From NCBI RefSeq assembly GCF_037943105.1, contig NZ_CP149803.1:3685563-3749562 (forward strand): a stretch of DNA of 64,000 nt. The letters are read 5' to 3'. The position numbers were made by a program, and so were the translations under genes. The notes under the pieces are model-generated. The model saw nothing but the letters and a program-made list of their open reading frames with translations, did no database searches and had not been told where the DNA came from. Positions 9,443-18,491 of this stretch are shown piece by piece. The first letter of the stretch is position 1, and every line of letters begins with the position of its first letter. Source of the stretch: Pseudomonas sp. TMP9. GTDB lineage: Bacteria > Pseudomonadota > Gammaproteobacteria > Pseudomonadales > Pseudomonadaceae.

Positions 9443-12322
9443 TCACGGTTCCATTTGCTCGCGCAGCAGCTGCGCAAACTGTTCGGCTGGCACCGGCTTG
9501 CTGATCAAGTAGCCCTGAATTTCATCGCAGCGTTGGCTTTTGAGGAAATCCATCTGCGCTTGGGTTTCGACGCCCTCGGCGACCACTTTCAGCTCCAAGC
9601 TGTGAGCCATGACGATAATTGCGCGGGTGATCGCAGCGTCTTCGCTGCCATGCGTGAGATCACGAATAAAGGTTTGGTCGATCTTGACGTAATCCACCGG
9701 GAAGCGTTTGAGGTAGCTGAGCGAAGAATAACCGGTGCCGAAGTCATCAATCGCCAGCTTCACCCCCAGATCACGCAGCTGTTGGAAAGTGCTGATCACG
9801 CTTTCAACGTTCTCTAGAAGCTGACTTTCGGTCAGTTCCAACTCAAGAAATGGCGCGGCCAAGCCGGTTTCGTCCAGCACTTGGCGTACCAGGCTGAGCA
9901 AGTTGCCTTGGCGCAGCTGATGCCCCGAAAGGTTCACCGAGACGCGTATCTGGGCCAAGCCTGCAACCTGCCAAGCACGCGCTTGATAGCAGGCCTGACG
10001 CAGAACAAATTCACCAATCGCACCAATTAAGCCGGTTTCTTCGGCCAGGCCGATAAAGTCGCTCGGCGCTACCAAGCCTCGCTCTGGGTGTCGCCAGCGC
10101 ACCAACGCTTCTGCAGCGTTGAGGCTGTCGGTGGCCAGGCACAGTTTGGGCTGATAGAACACCTCCAGCTGGCCTTCTTCGATGCCTTTTCGCAACTGAT
10201 TTTCCAGCTGCAAACGCTCCAACGTGCAGGCCTGCAGGTTGTCGGTGTAGAACTGGAAGGTGTTGCCACCCAAGTGCTTGGCATGTTGCATGGCCATATT
10301 GGCCTGGCTGACCAATGCGGAGACTTCCCGCGCGTTGTCAGGCAGCACGCTAATACCCAGCGAGGCGCTGACCACCAATTCGTGACCGTCCACGGTGATT
10401 GGCAGGTGCAGCTGGCTTAGCAAATGACTGGCCAGCTGGGACAGGCTGGAGAGGCTGTCGCATGAGTCGAGCAAAATAGCGAACTCGTCACCGGACAACC
10501 GCGCCAAGGTATCGGCCGCAGGCATCGCTTGGGTTAAGCGCAGGCTGATCTGGCGTAATAGCTGGTCGGCCACTTCATGACCGAGGCTGTCGTTGAGTAA
10601 CTTGAAGCGGTCTAGGTTGATATGCAGCAGGGCAATGCTACGTCCGCGCTGTCGCGCCCGCTGAGCAGCTTCGTGCAGGCGCTGCTTAAACAGGCTGCGA
10701 TTAACTAAACCGGTCAGCTCGTCATAATCTGATAGGTAACGCAGGCGCTCCTCGGCCTCGCGCCGAGAGGACAGGTCGGCAAAGAAACCGACGATGTGGC
10801 TGAGGTGGCCTCGCGCATCACGCACCACGTTGAGCTGCAGCCACTGCGGATAAAACTCGCCATTTTTACGCGCCTCAGTCAACTCGCCGCACCAAGTGTC
10901 GCTTTTCTCCAGCTCCTGACGGATCCGCTGGTACTGGCGTCGAGAGTCGTCGCTGCTAGTAAGGCTGATTGCACTTTTACCGAGCACTTCATCTTGGCGA
11001 TAACCGGTGAGTTCACAAAAAGCCTGGTTGACCGACAGCAGGCGATAATGCGGATCAAGAATCACGATGCCTTCGCGCGTCGCCTCGAACACCGTGGCGG
11101 CTAATTGCTGTTGCTGCTCCTGCACCTTCCGTGCGCTGATGTCGCGACGGGTGCCAAGCATGCGCAGCACGCGGCCCTCGGCATCACGCTCCACCGCGCG
11201 GCCACGGTCTTCAACCCACACCCAGTGACCGTTGGCGTGTTTGATACGGTACTCAACCTGATAATCGTCGCTACGCCCCTTCATATGCTCGACAAGGGCG
11301 TGGCGCAGCGCCGGCAGATCATCAGGGTGCAGGCGTGGGGTCAGGTCGCGCAGCATCACCTGCACATCGTCGGGCTCTAGGCCGAATATTTCTTTGAGTC
11401 GCGAATGGTGCACGGCATCACTTTGCAGGTCCCAGTCCCACAGGCCCAGTTCACTGGCCTCAACAGCCAAGGTCAGGCGCGCACGACTTTTGCCTAGGGC
11501 GACACTGGTTTTATCCAGCTCGAGGGTGCGCTCGATCACGCGTATTTCCAGCTCGCTGTGGGCCTGACGCAGCTCACCCTCGGCGCGCCGGCGCTGTTCC
11601 ACTTCATGGGCCAGCTCGCTGTTAAGCCCATCCGCCTGCTGCTTGGCATGTTCCAGGTTGTTAATCAGCATTTGATTGTGAAAACGCTGCAGCAAGCTGC
11701 GCTGCACCAGACGATTGACCTGCCAAGCGACCACCAGCAAGGCCAGCATCAAGATACTGCCGAGCAGGCCCCAGCCCTGTTGCAGTGTATTGTCGCTGAT
11801 CAGCAAGTAGCCCACAGAGGGCAACAGACAAGGCAAGGCAAAGGCCAGAAACGCCGAAAAGCTTATCGCATAGGCCACGCTGGCAGAGAGGATTACCGCT
11901 GAAATAAGGCCATAGACCAGCGCTTGCAGGTAAAACACATCAGCGGGCACCAGCGCGATGACCGCAAATGCCAATGTCAGCCCAGAGGCTCCAGCGCCTA
12001 GTAAAAACAGCAGCAACCAATGGCGCTCAGCCTGTCGGCTGGGCAAGGCCTTGTTAAAGGTATGCACCTGCACCAGGCGCAGCACGGCGAGGATCACCAG
12101 CCAAATCGACCAGCTGACCAACAACGCCGGCGGCAGCGGCGCCCATAATAAGAACGCACAGGCTACGCCGCAGAGCAGCATAAACAGGGTAGGCACTTCC
12201 GAGCCCTGATAAAGCATACGGGTGCGCTCGGCGGCGATGTCGGTTGCAAACAGCTCAGCAACATCCTGCCCAGAGGTCGGTTTGAGGCCATCGGGTATGG
12301 CAGATAAAAGTGAGGCGGTCAT
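9443..12322 (-). CDS. membrane PAS-PAS-GGDEF-EAL c-di-GMP signalling protein
   Basis: 959 residues. An N-terminal membrane sensor of about six helices (residues ~45-215) is followed by a coiled coil (~218-275), two PAS domains (~280-400 and ~405-520), a GGDEF domain (~530-690) and an EAL domain (~700-950). The diguanylate cyclase signature reads SGDEF (near residue 608) rather than GGDEF, so cyclase activity is doubtful. The EAL domain looks complete: AEALVRW, a NLSGHQL segment, DDFGTGYSSLSYL and VVAEGVET. Phosphodiesterase output is therefore the more likely activity, with the degenerate domain perhaps binding GTP. It diverges from uvrD, as I recall for the P. aeruginosa counterpart. The sensory input is unknown. 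Confidence 0.9.
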   Translation of the reverse strand: MTASLLSAIPDGLKPTSGQDVAELFATDIAAERTRMLYQGSEVPTLFMLLCGVACAFLLWAPLPPALLVSWSIWLVILAVLRLVQVHTFNKALPSRQAERHWLLLFLLGAGASGLTLAFAVIALVPADVFYLQALVYGLISAVILSASVAYAISFSAFLAFALPCLLPSVGYLLISDNTLQQGWGLLGSILMLALLVVAWQVNRLVQRSLLQRFHNQMLINNLEHAKQQADGLNSELAHEVEQRRRAEGELRQAHSELEIRVIERTLELDKTSVALGKSRARLTLAVEASELGLWDWDLQSDAVHHSRLKEIFGLEPDDVQVMLRDLTPRLHPDDLPALRHALVEHMKGRSDDYQVEYRIKHANGHWVWVEDRGRAVERDAEGRVLRMLGTRRDISARKVQEQQQQLAATVFEATREGIVILDPHYRLLSVNQAFCELTGYRQDEVLGKSAISLTSSDDSRRQYQRIRQELEKSDTWCGELTEARKNGEFYPQWLQLNVVRDARGHLSHIVGFFADLSSRREAEERLRYLSDYDELTGLVNRSLFKQRLHEAAQRARQRGRSIALLHINLDRFKLLNDSLGHEVADQLLRQISLRLTQAMPAADTLARLSGDEFAILLDSCDSLSSLSQLASHLLSQLHLPITVDGHELVVSASLGISVLPDNAREVSALVSQANMAMQHAKHLGGNTFQFYTDNLQACTLERLQLENQLRKGIEEGQLEVFYQPKLCLATDSLNAAEALVRWRHPERGLVAPSDFIGLAEETGLIGAIGEFVLRQACYQARAWQVAGLAQIRVSVNLSGHQLRQGNLLSLVRQVLDETGLAAPFLELELTESQLLENVESVISTFQQLRDLGVKLAIDDFGTGYSSLSYLKRFPVDYVKIDQTFIRDLTHGSEDAAITRAIIVMAHSLELKVVAEGVETQAQMDFLKSQRCDEIQGYLISKPVPAEQFAQLLREQMEP

Positions 12323-12544
12323 AGGCGATTTTCTTGTAATGGTTGCCTAACTAGCGCGCCAGCATACGCGAGCTAGAGGCTTCGCCCAAGCAACAAAGGG
12401 GTTAATTCACCCGGTAAATACCTGATGCTGAGTACCCGCAGCCAGCCCTCATCGAGGGCCACCAAGCTGACTGGCCAGTCGTCCATTAAAATCTGCGCAA
12501 CGGCCTGGTTTGCCCTGCCTGACGCAGCCCCCTAGAATGCCGCG
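12323..12544. promoter_or_regulatory. divergent intergenic region between the c-di-GMP gene and uvrD
   Basis: 222 bp separating two outward-facing starts, so it must hold both promoters. I saw no convincing repeat or operator. I could not place -35/-10 boxes with confidence. Confidence 0.4.
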
Positions 12545-14749
12545 ATGCAAAATGACCCTGAACTGCTGATTGCCTCCCTTAACGATGCCCAACGCCAGGC
12601 AGTTGCCGCGCGTGTGGGCCGCCAACTGGTGCTGGCCGGTGCCGGCTCCGGTAAAACCCGCGTGCTGGTGCACCGTATCGCCTGGTTGATCCAGATCGAG
12701 AACGCCTCGCCGCACAGTATTTTGTCGGTGACGTTCACCAATAAAGCCGCCGCCGAAATGCGCCACCGCATCGAACAGATGCTTGGGCAGAGCCCGGCCG
12801 GCATGTGGGTCGGCACCTTCCACGGTTTAGCCCATCGCCTGTTGCGCGCGCACTGGCAGGAAGCCGGCCTGGCCGAGAACTTCCAGATTCTCGATTCCGA
12901 CGACCAGCAGCGCATCGTTAAACGGGTGATCCGCGACCTCGGCCTGGACGAACAACGCTGGCCGCCCAAGCAGGCGCAGTGGTTTATCAACGGGCAGAAG
13001 GATGAAGGCCTGCGGCCGAAGAATATCCAGCCCGGCGGTGACCTGTTCCTCGCCACCATGCTGAAAATCTACGAAGACTATGAGGCTGCTTGCGCACGTG
13101 CTGGGGTGATCGACTTCTCCGAGTTGCTGCTGCGTGCGCTTGATTTGTGGCGCGATAAACCGGGCCTGCTGGAGCACTACCAGCGGCGCTTCCGCCATGT
13201 GTTGGTGGATGAGTTCCAAGACACCAACGCGGTGCAGTACGCCTGGCTGCGCCTGCTCGCCAAAGGTGGCGACAGCCTGATGGTGGTGGGTGATGACGAC
13301 CAGTCGATTTATGGCTGGCGCGGGGCGAAGATCGAGAATATCCAACAGTTCTCCGCTGACTTTGCCGACGCCGAAGTGATCCGCCTGGAGCAGAACTACC
13401 GCTCCACCGCCGGCATCCTCAAGGCCGCTAACGCACTGATTGCCAACAACCAGGGCCGCCTAGGCAAAGAACTGTGGACCGAAGACGCTGACGGCGAGCC
13501 GATCAACCTGTACTCGGCGTTTAACGAGCACGACGAAGCGCGTTACGTGGTCGAGACGATCGAGGACGCCCTGCGCAAAGACGGCCTCAAGCGCAGCGAC
13601 ATCGCCATCCTTTACCGCTCTAACGCGCAATCACGGGTACTCGAAGAAGCGCTGCTGCGCGAGAAGATTCCGTACCGCATCTATGGCGGCCAGCGCTTCT
13701 TCGAGCGGGCCGAAATCAAGAACGCCATGGCCTACCTGCGCCTGCTCGATGGCCGTGGCAACGATGCGGCGCTGGAGCGGGTGATCAACGTGCCGGCGCG
13801 CGGTATTGGCGAAAAAAGCGTCGAAACCATTCGCGAATACGCCCGCGAACATGATGTGTCGATGTGGGGCGCGATCAACCTGATGGTCGCGGCCAAGGCC
13901 CTGCCAGCCCGCGCTTCGGGTGCCCTGGCCGGGTTTGTCGAGCTGATCAACACCTTAACTGCCAAAGCGCAGGACATGTCCCTGCACCTGTTAACCCAGA
14001 CAGTCATCGAGCAGAGCGGGCTGATCGCCTATCACAAAGCTGAGAAAGGCGAAAAAGCCCAAGCGCGCATCGAAAACTTGGAAGAGCTGGTCAGCGCCGC
14101 ACGCACCTTCGAGAACAACGAAGACGACGAGCTGAGCCCGCTGCAAGCCTTCCTCAGCCACGCCTCGCTGGAAGCCGGCGACACCCAAGCGGCGGAAAAC
14201 GAAGACAGCATCCAGCTGATGACCCTGCACAGCGCCAAGGGTTTGGAGTTCCCCCAAGTGTTTCTGGTGGGCATGGAAGAAGGCCTGTTCCCGCACAAGA
14301 TGAGCCTAGAAGAACCCGGCCGTTTGGAGGAGGAACGCCGCCTGGCGTACGTCGGCATCACCCGCGCCATGAGCAAGCTGGTGATCACCTATGCCGAAAC
14401 GCGCCGGTTGTATGGCAGCGAAACCTACAACAAGGTGTCGCGCTTCGTCCGTGAGATTCCACCGCAGCTGATTCAGGAAGTGCGCCTGTCCAACAGCGTC
14501 AGCCGGCCGTTCGGCGCGGTGAGCCGCAACATGGGCAGCAACAGCATGAGCGGCGACAGCCTGTTCGCCGGCAGCGCCGTGCCGGACACCGGCTTCAACC
14601 TCGGCCAGCGCGTGCAGCATTCATTGTTTGGCGAAGGCACCATCCTCAACTTCGAAGGCGCAGGCGCCCAGGCACGGGTGCAGGTGAATTTTGAGAACGA
14701 AGGCAGCAAGTGGCTGATGCTGAGCTATGCCAAGCTGCAGGCGCTTTAA
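12545..14749 (+). CDS. uvrD: DNA helicase II
   Basis: A 734-residue SF1A 3'-5' helicase, close to the usual ~720-730 of UvrD. Motifs are in order: Q-motif region LNDAQRQAV, Walker A AGAGSGKT, TFTNKAAAEM (Ia), DEFQDTN (II), VGDDDQSIYGWRGA (III), LEQNYRS (IV), TLHSAKGLEF (V) and YVGITRA (VI), plus a C-terminal Tudor-like RVQHSLFGEGTI tail. It unwinds DNA in nucleotide-excision and methyl-directed mismatch repair and removes RNA polymerase or RecA from DNA. The ATG at 12545 precedes the Q motif by about a dozen residues, as in homologues. It is followed by a tandem repeat block rather than another repair gene. Confidence 0.96.
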   Translation: MQNDPELLIASLNDAQRQAVAARVGRQLVLAGAGSGKTRVLVHRIAWLIQIENASPHSILSVTFTNKAAAEMRHRIEQMLGQSPAGMWVGTFHGLAHRLLRAHWQEAGLAENFQILDSDDQQRIVKRVIRDLGLDEQRWPPKQAQWFINGQKDEGLRPKNIQPGGDLFLATMLKIYEDYEAACARAGVIDFSELLLRALDLWRDKPGLLEHYQRRFRHVLVDEFQDTNAVQYAWLRLLAKGGDSLMVVGDDDQSIYGWRGAKIENIQQFSADFADAEVIRLEQNYRSTAGILKAANALIANNQGRLGKELWTEDADGEPINLYSAFNEHDEARYVVETIEDALRKDGLKRSDIAILYRSNAQSRVLEEALLREKIPYRIYGGQRFFERAEIKNAMAYLRLLDGRGNDAALERVINVPARGIGEKSVETIREYAREHDVSMWGAINLMVAAKALPARASGALAGFVELINTLTAKAQDMSLHLLTQTVIEQSGLIAYHKAEKGEKAQARIENLEELVSAARTFENNEDDELSPLQAFLSHASLEAGDTQAAENEDSIQLMTLHSAKGLEFPQVFLVGMEEGLFPHKMSLEEPGRLEEERRLAYVGITRAMSKLVITYAETRRLYGSETYNKVSRFVREIPPQLIQEVRLSNSVSRPFGAVSRNMGSNSMSGDSLFAGSAVPDTGFNLGQRVQHSLFGEGTILNFEGAGAQARVQVNFENEGSKWLMLSYAKLQAL

Positions 14750-14770
14750 TAACAGCCCGGCAACAACACC

Positions 14771-15160
14771 GTAGCCCGGATAAACGCAGCACAATCCGGG
14801 GCGGCCTCAAGGGTGGTCCCGGATTGCATCCGGGCTACGAGGTTGTGATGCCAAAGGTTATGGCTATTGCACAAGCAAAGCGGCGATGGCGTAGCCTTAT
14901 CCACCGTTAGCCAACACCAGCGACAACACCGTAGCCCGGATAAACGCAGCACAATCCGGGGCGGCCTCAAGGGTTGTCCCGGATTGCATCCGGGCTACGA
15001 GGTTGTGATGCCAAAGGTTATGGCTATTGCACAAGCAAGGCGGCGATGGCGTAGCCTTATCCACCGTTAGCCAACACCGGCGACAACACCGTAGCCCGGA
15101 TAAGCGCAGCGCCATCCGGGGCCACTTCAAGATTTATCCCGGACTGGATCCGGGCTACGG
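14771..15160. repeat. 160-bp tandem direct repeat with REP-like inverted ends (2.4 copies)
   Basis: Copies begin at 14771, 14931 and 15091, an exact 160-bp period. Copies 1 and 2 differ at only three positions that I can count (14815/14975, 14878/15038, 14919/15079); the third copy is truncated at about 70 bp and more diverged. Each unit opens with GTAGCCCGGAT and returns as ATCCGGGCTAC some 55 bp later, so it folds as a long stem. The same terminal motif occurs near 47959. It fills the ~440-bp gap between uvrD and the TRAP lipoprotein gene, which otherwise shows no gene. It is probably a REP-derived non-coding element. Confidence 0.9.
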
Positions 15161-15189
15161 AATCAACCTGCGAATAATAAGGAGCCTCC

Positions 15190-16278
15190 ATGATCCGCCG
15201 TCCTTTGCTGCTCGCCAGCGCCCTGCTCGCCGCTCTCGGCCTGAGCGGTTGCAAGGAAGAACCTGCCGCCCCACAAGCCAGCGCTGAGCCGGTGCAGACC
15301 TTCCAATGGAAGATGGTCACCGCCTGGCCGAAGAACTACCCCGGCTTGGGCACCGCTGCCGAGCGCCTGGCCGAGCGGGTCGCGGCCATGAGCGCCGGGC
15401 GCCTGACGATCAAGGTGTACGCCGGTGGCGAGCTGGTGCCGCCACTGGAAGTCTTTGATGCGGTCTCGCGCGGTACCGCCGAGCTGGGCCATGGCGCGGC
15501 GTATTACTGGAAGGGCAAGGTGCCGGCCGCGCAGTTCTTCACTGCCGTACCCTTTGGCCTATCCGCCAGCGAAATGAATGCCTGGCTGAGCAAGGGCGGC
15601 GGCCAAGCGTTGTGGGAAGAAGCCTATCAACCGTTCGGCGTAAAACCCTTAGCAGTGGGTAATACCGGCATGCAAATGGGTGGCTGGTACAACAAAGAAA
15701 TCAACTCACTGGATGATCTTAAAGGCCTGAAAATCCGTATGCCCGGCCTCGGCGGCGAAGTGCTCAGCAGGCTCGGCGCCACCACCGTCAACCTGCCCGG
15801 CGGTGAGGTGTTCACCGCGCTGCAAACCAACGCCATCGACGCCACCGACTGGGTCAGCCCTTACAACGACCTGGCGTTCGGCCTGCACAAAGCGGCCAAG
15901 TTCTACTACTACCCGGGCTGGCAAGAGCCGCAGGCGGTGCTCGAGTTGCTGATCAACCAGCAAGCGCTCGACAGCCTGCCGGCTGATTTGCAGGCCATCC
16001 TTACCGAAGCCGCGCGGGCCGCCAACCAAGACTTACTCGACGATTACGTTTACCACAACGCCCTGGCACTCGATCAGCTCAAGCAGCAAGGCACCCTGCT
16101 CAAACGCTTCCCCGACGAGGTGCTTGAGGCGCTGCAGCGCGAGTCAGAAGTTGTGCTTGGCGAGCTGGCCGGGCAAACCGAGCTCAATGGTCGTATCTGG
16201 GCGTCGATGCAGGCATTTCAGGCACACGCGCGCCTGATGCACGAGCTGTCTGAGAAAGAACTCTACAACTGGCGCTAA
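15190..16278 (+). CDS. TRAP transporter solute-binding lipoprotein (DctP family)
   Basis: 362 residues with a lipoprotein signal peptide ending in LSGC (acylated Cys at position 21), so it is membrane-anchored rather than free in the periplasm. The mature part is a DctP/TAXI-type binding protein: WPKNYPGLGTAAERLAERV, MQMGGWYNKEINSLDDLKGLKIRMPG and the conserved GGEVFTALQTNAIDATDW. In TRAP systems it delivers carboxylates or similar ligands to a DctQM permease. No DctQ or DctM gene lies next to it, so its partner is encoded elsewhere or it works alone. A GGAG ribosome site precedes the ATG. The ligand is unknown. Confidence 0.88.
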   Translation: MIRRPLLLASALLAALGLSGCKEEPAAPQASAEPVQTFQWKMVTAWPKNYPGLGTAAERLAERVAAMSAGRLTIKVYAGGELVPPLEVFDAVSRGTAELGHGAAYYWKGKVPAAQFFTAVPFGLSASEMNAWLSKGGGQALWEEAYQPFGVKPLAVGNTGMQMGGWYNKEINSLDDLKGLKIRMPGLGGEVLSRLGATTVNLPGGEVFTALQTNAIDATDWVSPYNDLAFGLHKAAKFYYYPGWQEPQAVLELLINQQALDSLPADLQAILTEAARAANQDLLDDYVYHNALALDQLKQQGTLLKRFPDEVLEALQRESEVVLGELAGQTELNGRIWASMQAFQAHARLMHELSEKELYNWR

Positions 16279-16406
16279 TCCAGCGTCACACAGCCGGTGC
16301 ACAGCGTTACACCGGGCAAAAGCCGGAAACATTCTATGCCTAGCCAGCAGCCGTTTCGCCGGGCAAGATGCCGCGCATAGATCCAATAACCAAGAGACAG
16401 CTAATC

Positions 16407-17255
16407 ATGCAGCGTTTCCTTAGCATTGCCCTGGCCATGTGCCTCAGCCTCGGCCTGACCATGAGTTTCGACGCCGAAGCCAAGCGGATGGGCGGCGGCA
16501 AATCCTTCGGCTCGGCGCCCAGCCACCAAGCCCGTCAGGCGCCGGCCCAACAGCAACAGGCCGCACCGGCTGCAGGCGGTCGTCAAACCGCTGCCGCCAG
16601 TGGCGCATCTCGCTGGTTAGGCCCGTTGGCCGGCCTCGCGGCAGGTGGCTTACTGGCCTCAATGTTTATGGGCGATGGCTTTGAAGGCCTGCAGATCATG
16701 GACATGCTGATCTTCGGCCTGATCGCCTTCCTGCTGTTCCGCTTCCTCGCGGCCCGTCGTCGTCAGGCTCAGCCTGCTGCTGCCGGTGGTGCGCCCTACC
16801 AGCGGGAAATGCCGACCCAAGCTGCACCCCACTCAATCTTCGGTGGCAGCAGCGCCGCCGCCATCAAGCCGGTGATCAATGCACCGGCCTGGTTTAACGA
16901 GCAGAGCTTTGTCAGCGCTGGCCGTGAGCATTTCCTCAGTTTGCAACAGCACTGGGATGCTAATGAAATGGGCAAGATTGCCGAATTCGTCACCCCACAG
17001 CTGCTGGACTTCCTTAGCCGCGAACGTGCCGATTTGGGTGATGGCTTCCAGTCCACCTATGTCGACGATCTCGACGTGCAGCTGGATGGCGTCGATGACC
17101 TCAGCGACAAGACCGTCGCCACCCTAACGTTCACCGGCGTGGCCAAGACCTCACGCTTTGACCAAGGCGAAGCGTTCAGCGAAAGCTGGCGCATGGAACG
17201 TGCGGCCGGTGACAACCAGCCGTGGCTGGTTGCCGGTATCCGCCAGAACGGTTAA
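16407..17255 (+). CDS. Tim44-like domain protein with signal peptide
   Basis: 282 residues starting MQRFLSIALAMCLSLGL, a signal peptide or N-terminal anchor. A low-complexity Gln/Ala-rich stretch (~residues 45-65), a glycine-rich hydrophobic segment and a second membrane helix (MLIFGLIAFLLFRFLAARRR) follow. The C-terminal ~130 residues form a Tim44/MBA1-like domain (REHFLSLQQHWDANEMGKIAEFVTP). Bacterial Tim44 proteins are poorly characterised and were proposed to bind membranes or unfolded proteins. I chose the second in-frame ATG because it starts the signal peptide; 16368 is the longer option. A strong terminator follows at 17273. Confidence 0.85.
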   Translation: MQRFLSIALAMCLSLGLTMSFDAEAKRMGGGKSFGSAPSHQARQAPAQQQQAAPAAGGRQTAAASGASRWLGPLAGLAAGGLLASMFMGDGFEGLQIMDMLIFGLIAFLLFRFLAARRRQAQPAAAGGAPYQREMPTQAAPHSIFGGSSAAAIKPVINAPAWFNEQSFVSAGREHFLSLQQHWDANEMGKIAEFVTPQLLDFLSRERADLGDGFQSTYVDDLDVQLDGVDDLSDKTVATLTFTGVAKTSRFDQGEAFSESWRMERAAGDNQPWLVAGIRQNG

Positions 17256-17272
17256 TACCCGCTGCACCCTCG

Positions 17273-17297
17273 AAAACCCGGGCATGCTCGGGTTTTT
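17273..17297 (+). terminator. rho-independent terminator after the Tim44-like gene
   Basis: Stem AAAACCCG / CGGGTTTT with an eight-base loop, running directly into a T-rich tract. It lies 17 bp after the stop codon of the upstream gene. Confidence 0.8.
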
Positions 17298-17392
17298 CTT
17301 TATCCATCATTCAGTAAACGTATGCGCTGGCGCCCGATACACTCTGCGGGCAAGCTTAATGCTGCCAACACTACCCTCCTGAGGATTGAACA

Positions 17393-17761
17393 ATGATCGG
17401 ATACACAATGATCGGCACCGCCGACATGGAAAAGGCCAAAGCCTTTTACACGCCCCTGCTGGCTGAAATGGGCGCCAAGATCGTCATGGACATCGGCCGC
17501 GTCGCTTTCTACGGCGCTGCCAAAGGTCAGCCAATGTTTGCCCTGTGCCTGCCTTACGACAAGCAAGCGCCTAACCCGGGTAACGGCAACATGGTGGCTC
17601 TACCCGGCGGCTCCCGCGAAGGCGTCGACAAGCTGTATGCCAAGGCCATCGAACTCGGCGCAGTAAGCGAAGGCGAACCCGGCGAGCGCATGCCCGGCTT
17701 CTACGGCGCTTATTTCCGCGACCACGATGGCAACAAATTGGCCTTCTTCCATATGGGCTAA
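17393..17761 (+). CDS. VOC (glyoxalase/bleomycin-resistance fold) protein
   Basis: A 122-residue single-domain vicinal oxygen chelate protein. The N terminus (MIGYTMIGTADMEKAKAFY) is the usual first beta-alpha unit, and YGAYFRDHDGNKLAFFHM is the usual last strand with a conserved Asp-Gly and acidic/His ligand region. Members include lactoylglutathione lyases, dioxygenases and resistance proteins; this short form is not assigned a substrate. It has its own promoter space after the 17273 terminator and converges with the next gene five bases away. Confidence 0.85.
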   Translation: MIGYTMIGTADMEKAKAFYTPLLAEMGAKIVMDIGRVAFYGAAKGQPMFALCLPYDKQAPNPGNGNMVALPGGSREGVDKLYAKAIELGAVSEGEPGERMPGFYGAYFRDHDGNKLAFFHMG

Positions 17762-17765
17762 CGCA

Positions 17766-18359
17766 TTAACCCGGATCGACAGTTGTGCCCGGCGGCTTGG
17801 CCGCCGGGACCGGCTGCTGGGCTTTTTCGCTCCATGCCTGTGTCTCTTCGCTGCGTTTACGGCTGTTGAGTTGCGCGCGATCAATGGCTTCCTCGTATTG
17901 CGCCAACCAACTGCGCGAGCCCGGCAGCATATTGGCCAGATCACGCATGCCTACCCTCAAGCCCTGCATCACTTGTTGGTAATCGTGTTCTTGATCCTGC
18001 AGCACCTTGCTGACTTGGCCGATGGTATCGGGGTTTTCCACCCGCTCGAACAGCCCGGTCAATTGTGATGCCTGCTGACTGGCCAATAACGCTTCTTGAT
18101 GACTCAGTGCGCTCTGCTGCACCACTAACCGCTGCTCAAGCTTAAGCACCTGCTTTTCCAGCACCGCGATGCGCGGGTCTTCGCTGACACTGAACAGGCT
18201 GTAAATGTTCAACCCCACCGATGCCAGCATCAGGCTGCCGAGCAACACGGCCAAACCGATGATAAACAACCGATTGCGTTTGCCTGCCGTGGTCAGCAAC
18301 TGCAGCCGCTGTTCCTCGCTTAGCACACCGTCTTCAGACTCTTGCGCTTGGCTCTTCAT
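17766..18359 (-). CDS. single-pass membrane coiled-coil protein, function unknown
   Basis: 197 residues. A short acidic cytoplasmic head (~30 residues) is followed by one hydrophobic segment (LFIIGLAVLLGSLMLASVGL, ~residues 31-55). A long heptad-rich region with many Gln, Glu and Leu (~60-115) predicts a coiled coil, and the tail is Pro-rich. No catalytic motif is visible and I do not recognise a named family. It could be a scaffold or septum-associated protein, but that is speculation. It diverges from the SMI1/KNR4-like gene. Confidence 0.65.
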   Translation of the reverse strand: MKSQAQESEDGVLSEEQRLQLLTTAGKRNRLFIIGLAVLLGSLMLASVGLNIYSLFSVSEDPRIAVLEKQVLKLEQRLVVQQSALSHQEALLASQQASQLTGLFERVENPDTIGQVSKVLQDQEHDYQQVMQGLRVGMRDLANMLPGSRSWLAQYEEAIDRAQLNSRKRSEETQAWSEKAQQPVPAAKPPGTTVDPG

Positions 18360-18491
18360 AATGTGACCAGTTTATGACGTTAAAAAACTGACGCCTCAGT
18401 TAAACTGAACGATAGCACTTTGCCAGCTTTTTGCTCAGCCCCGTCTAAGGTATAAGACGCTCCCGTATTACCTGCATAAAGAGGCCACCCC

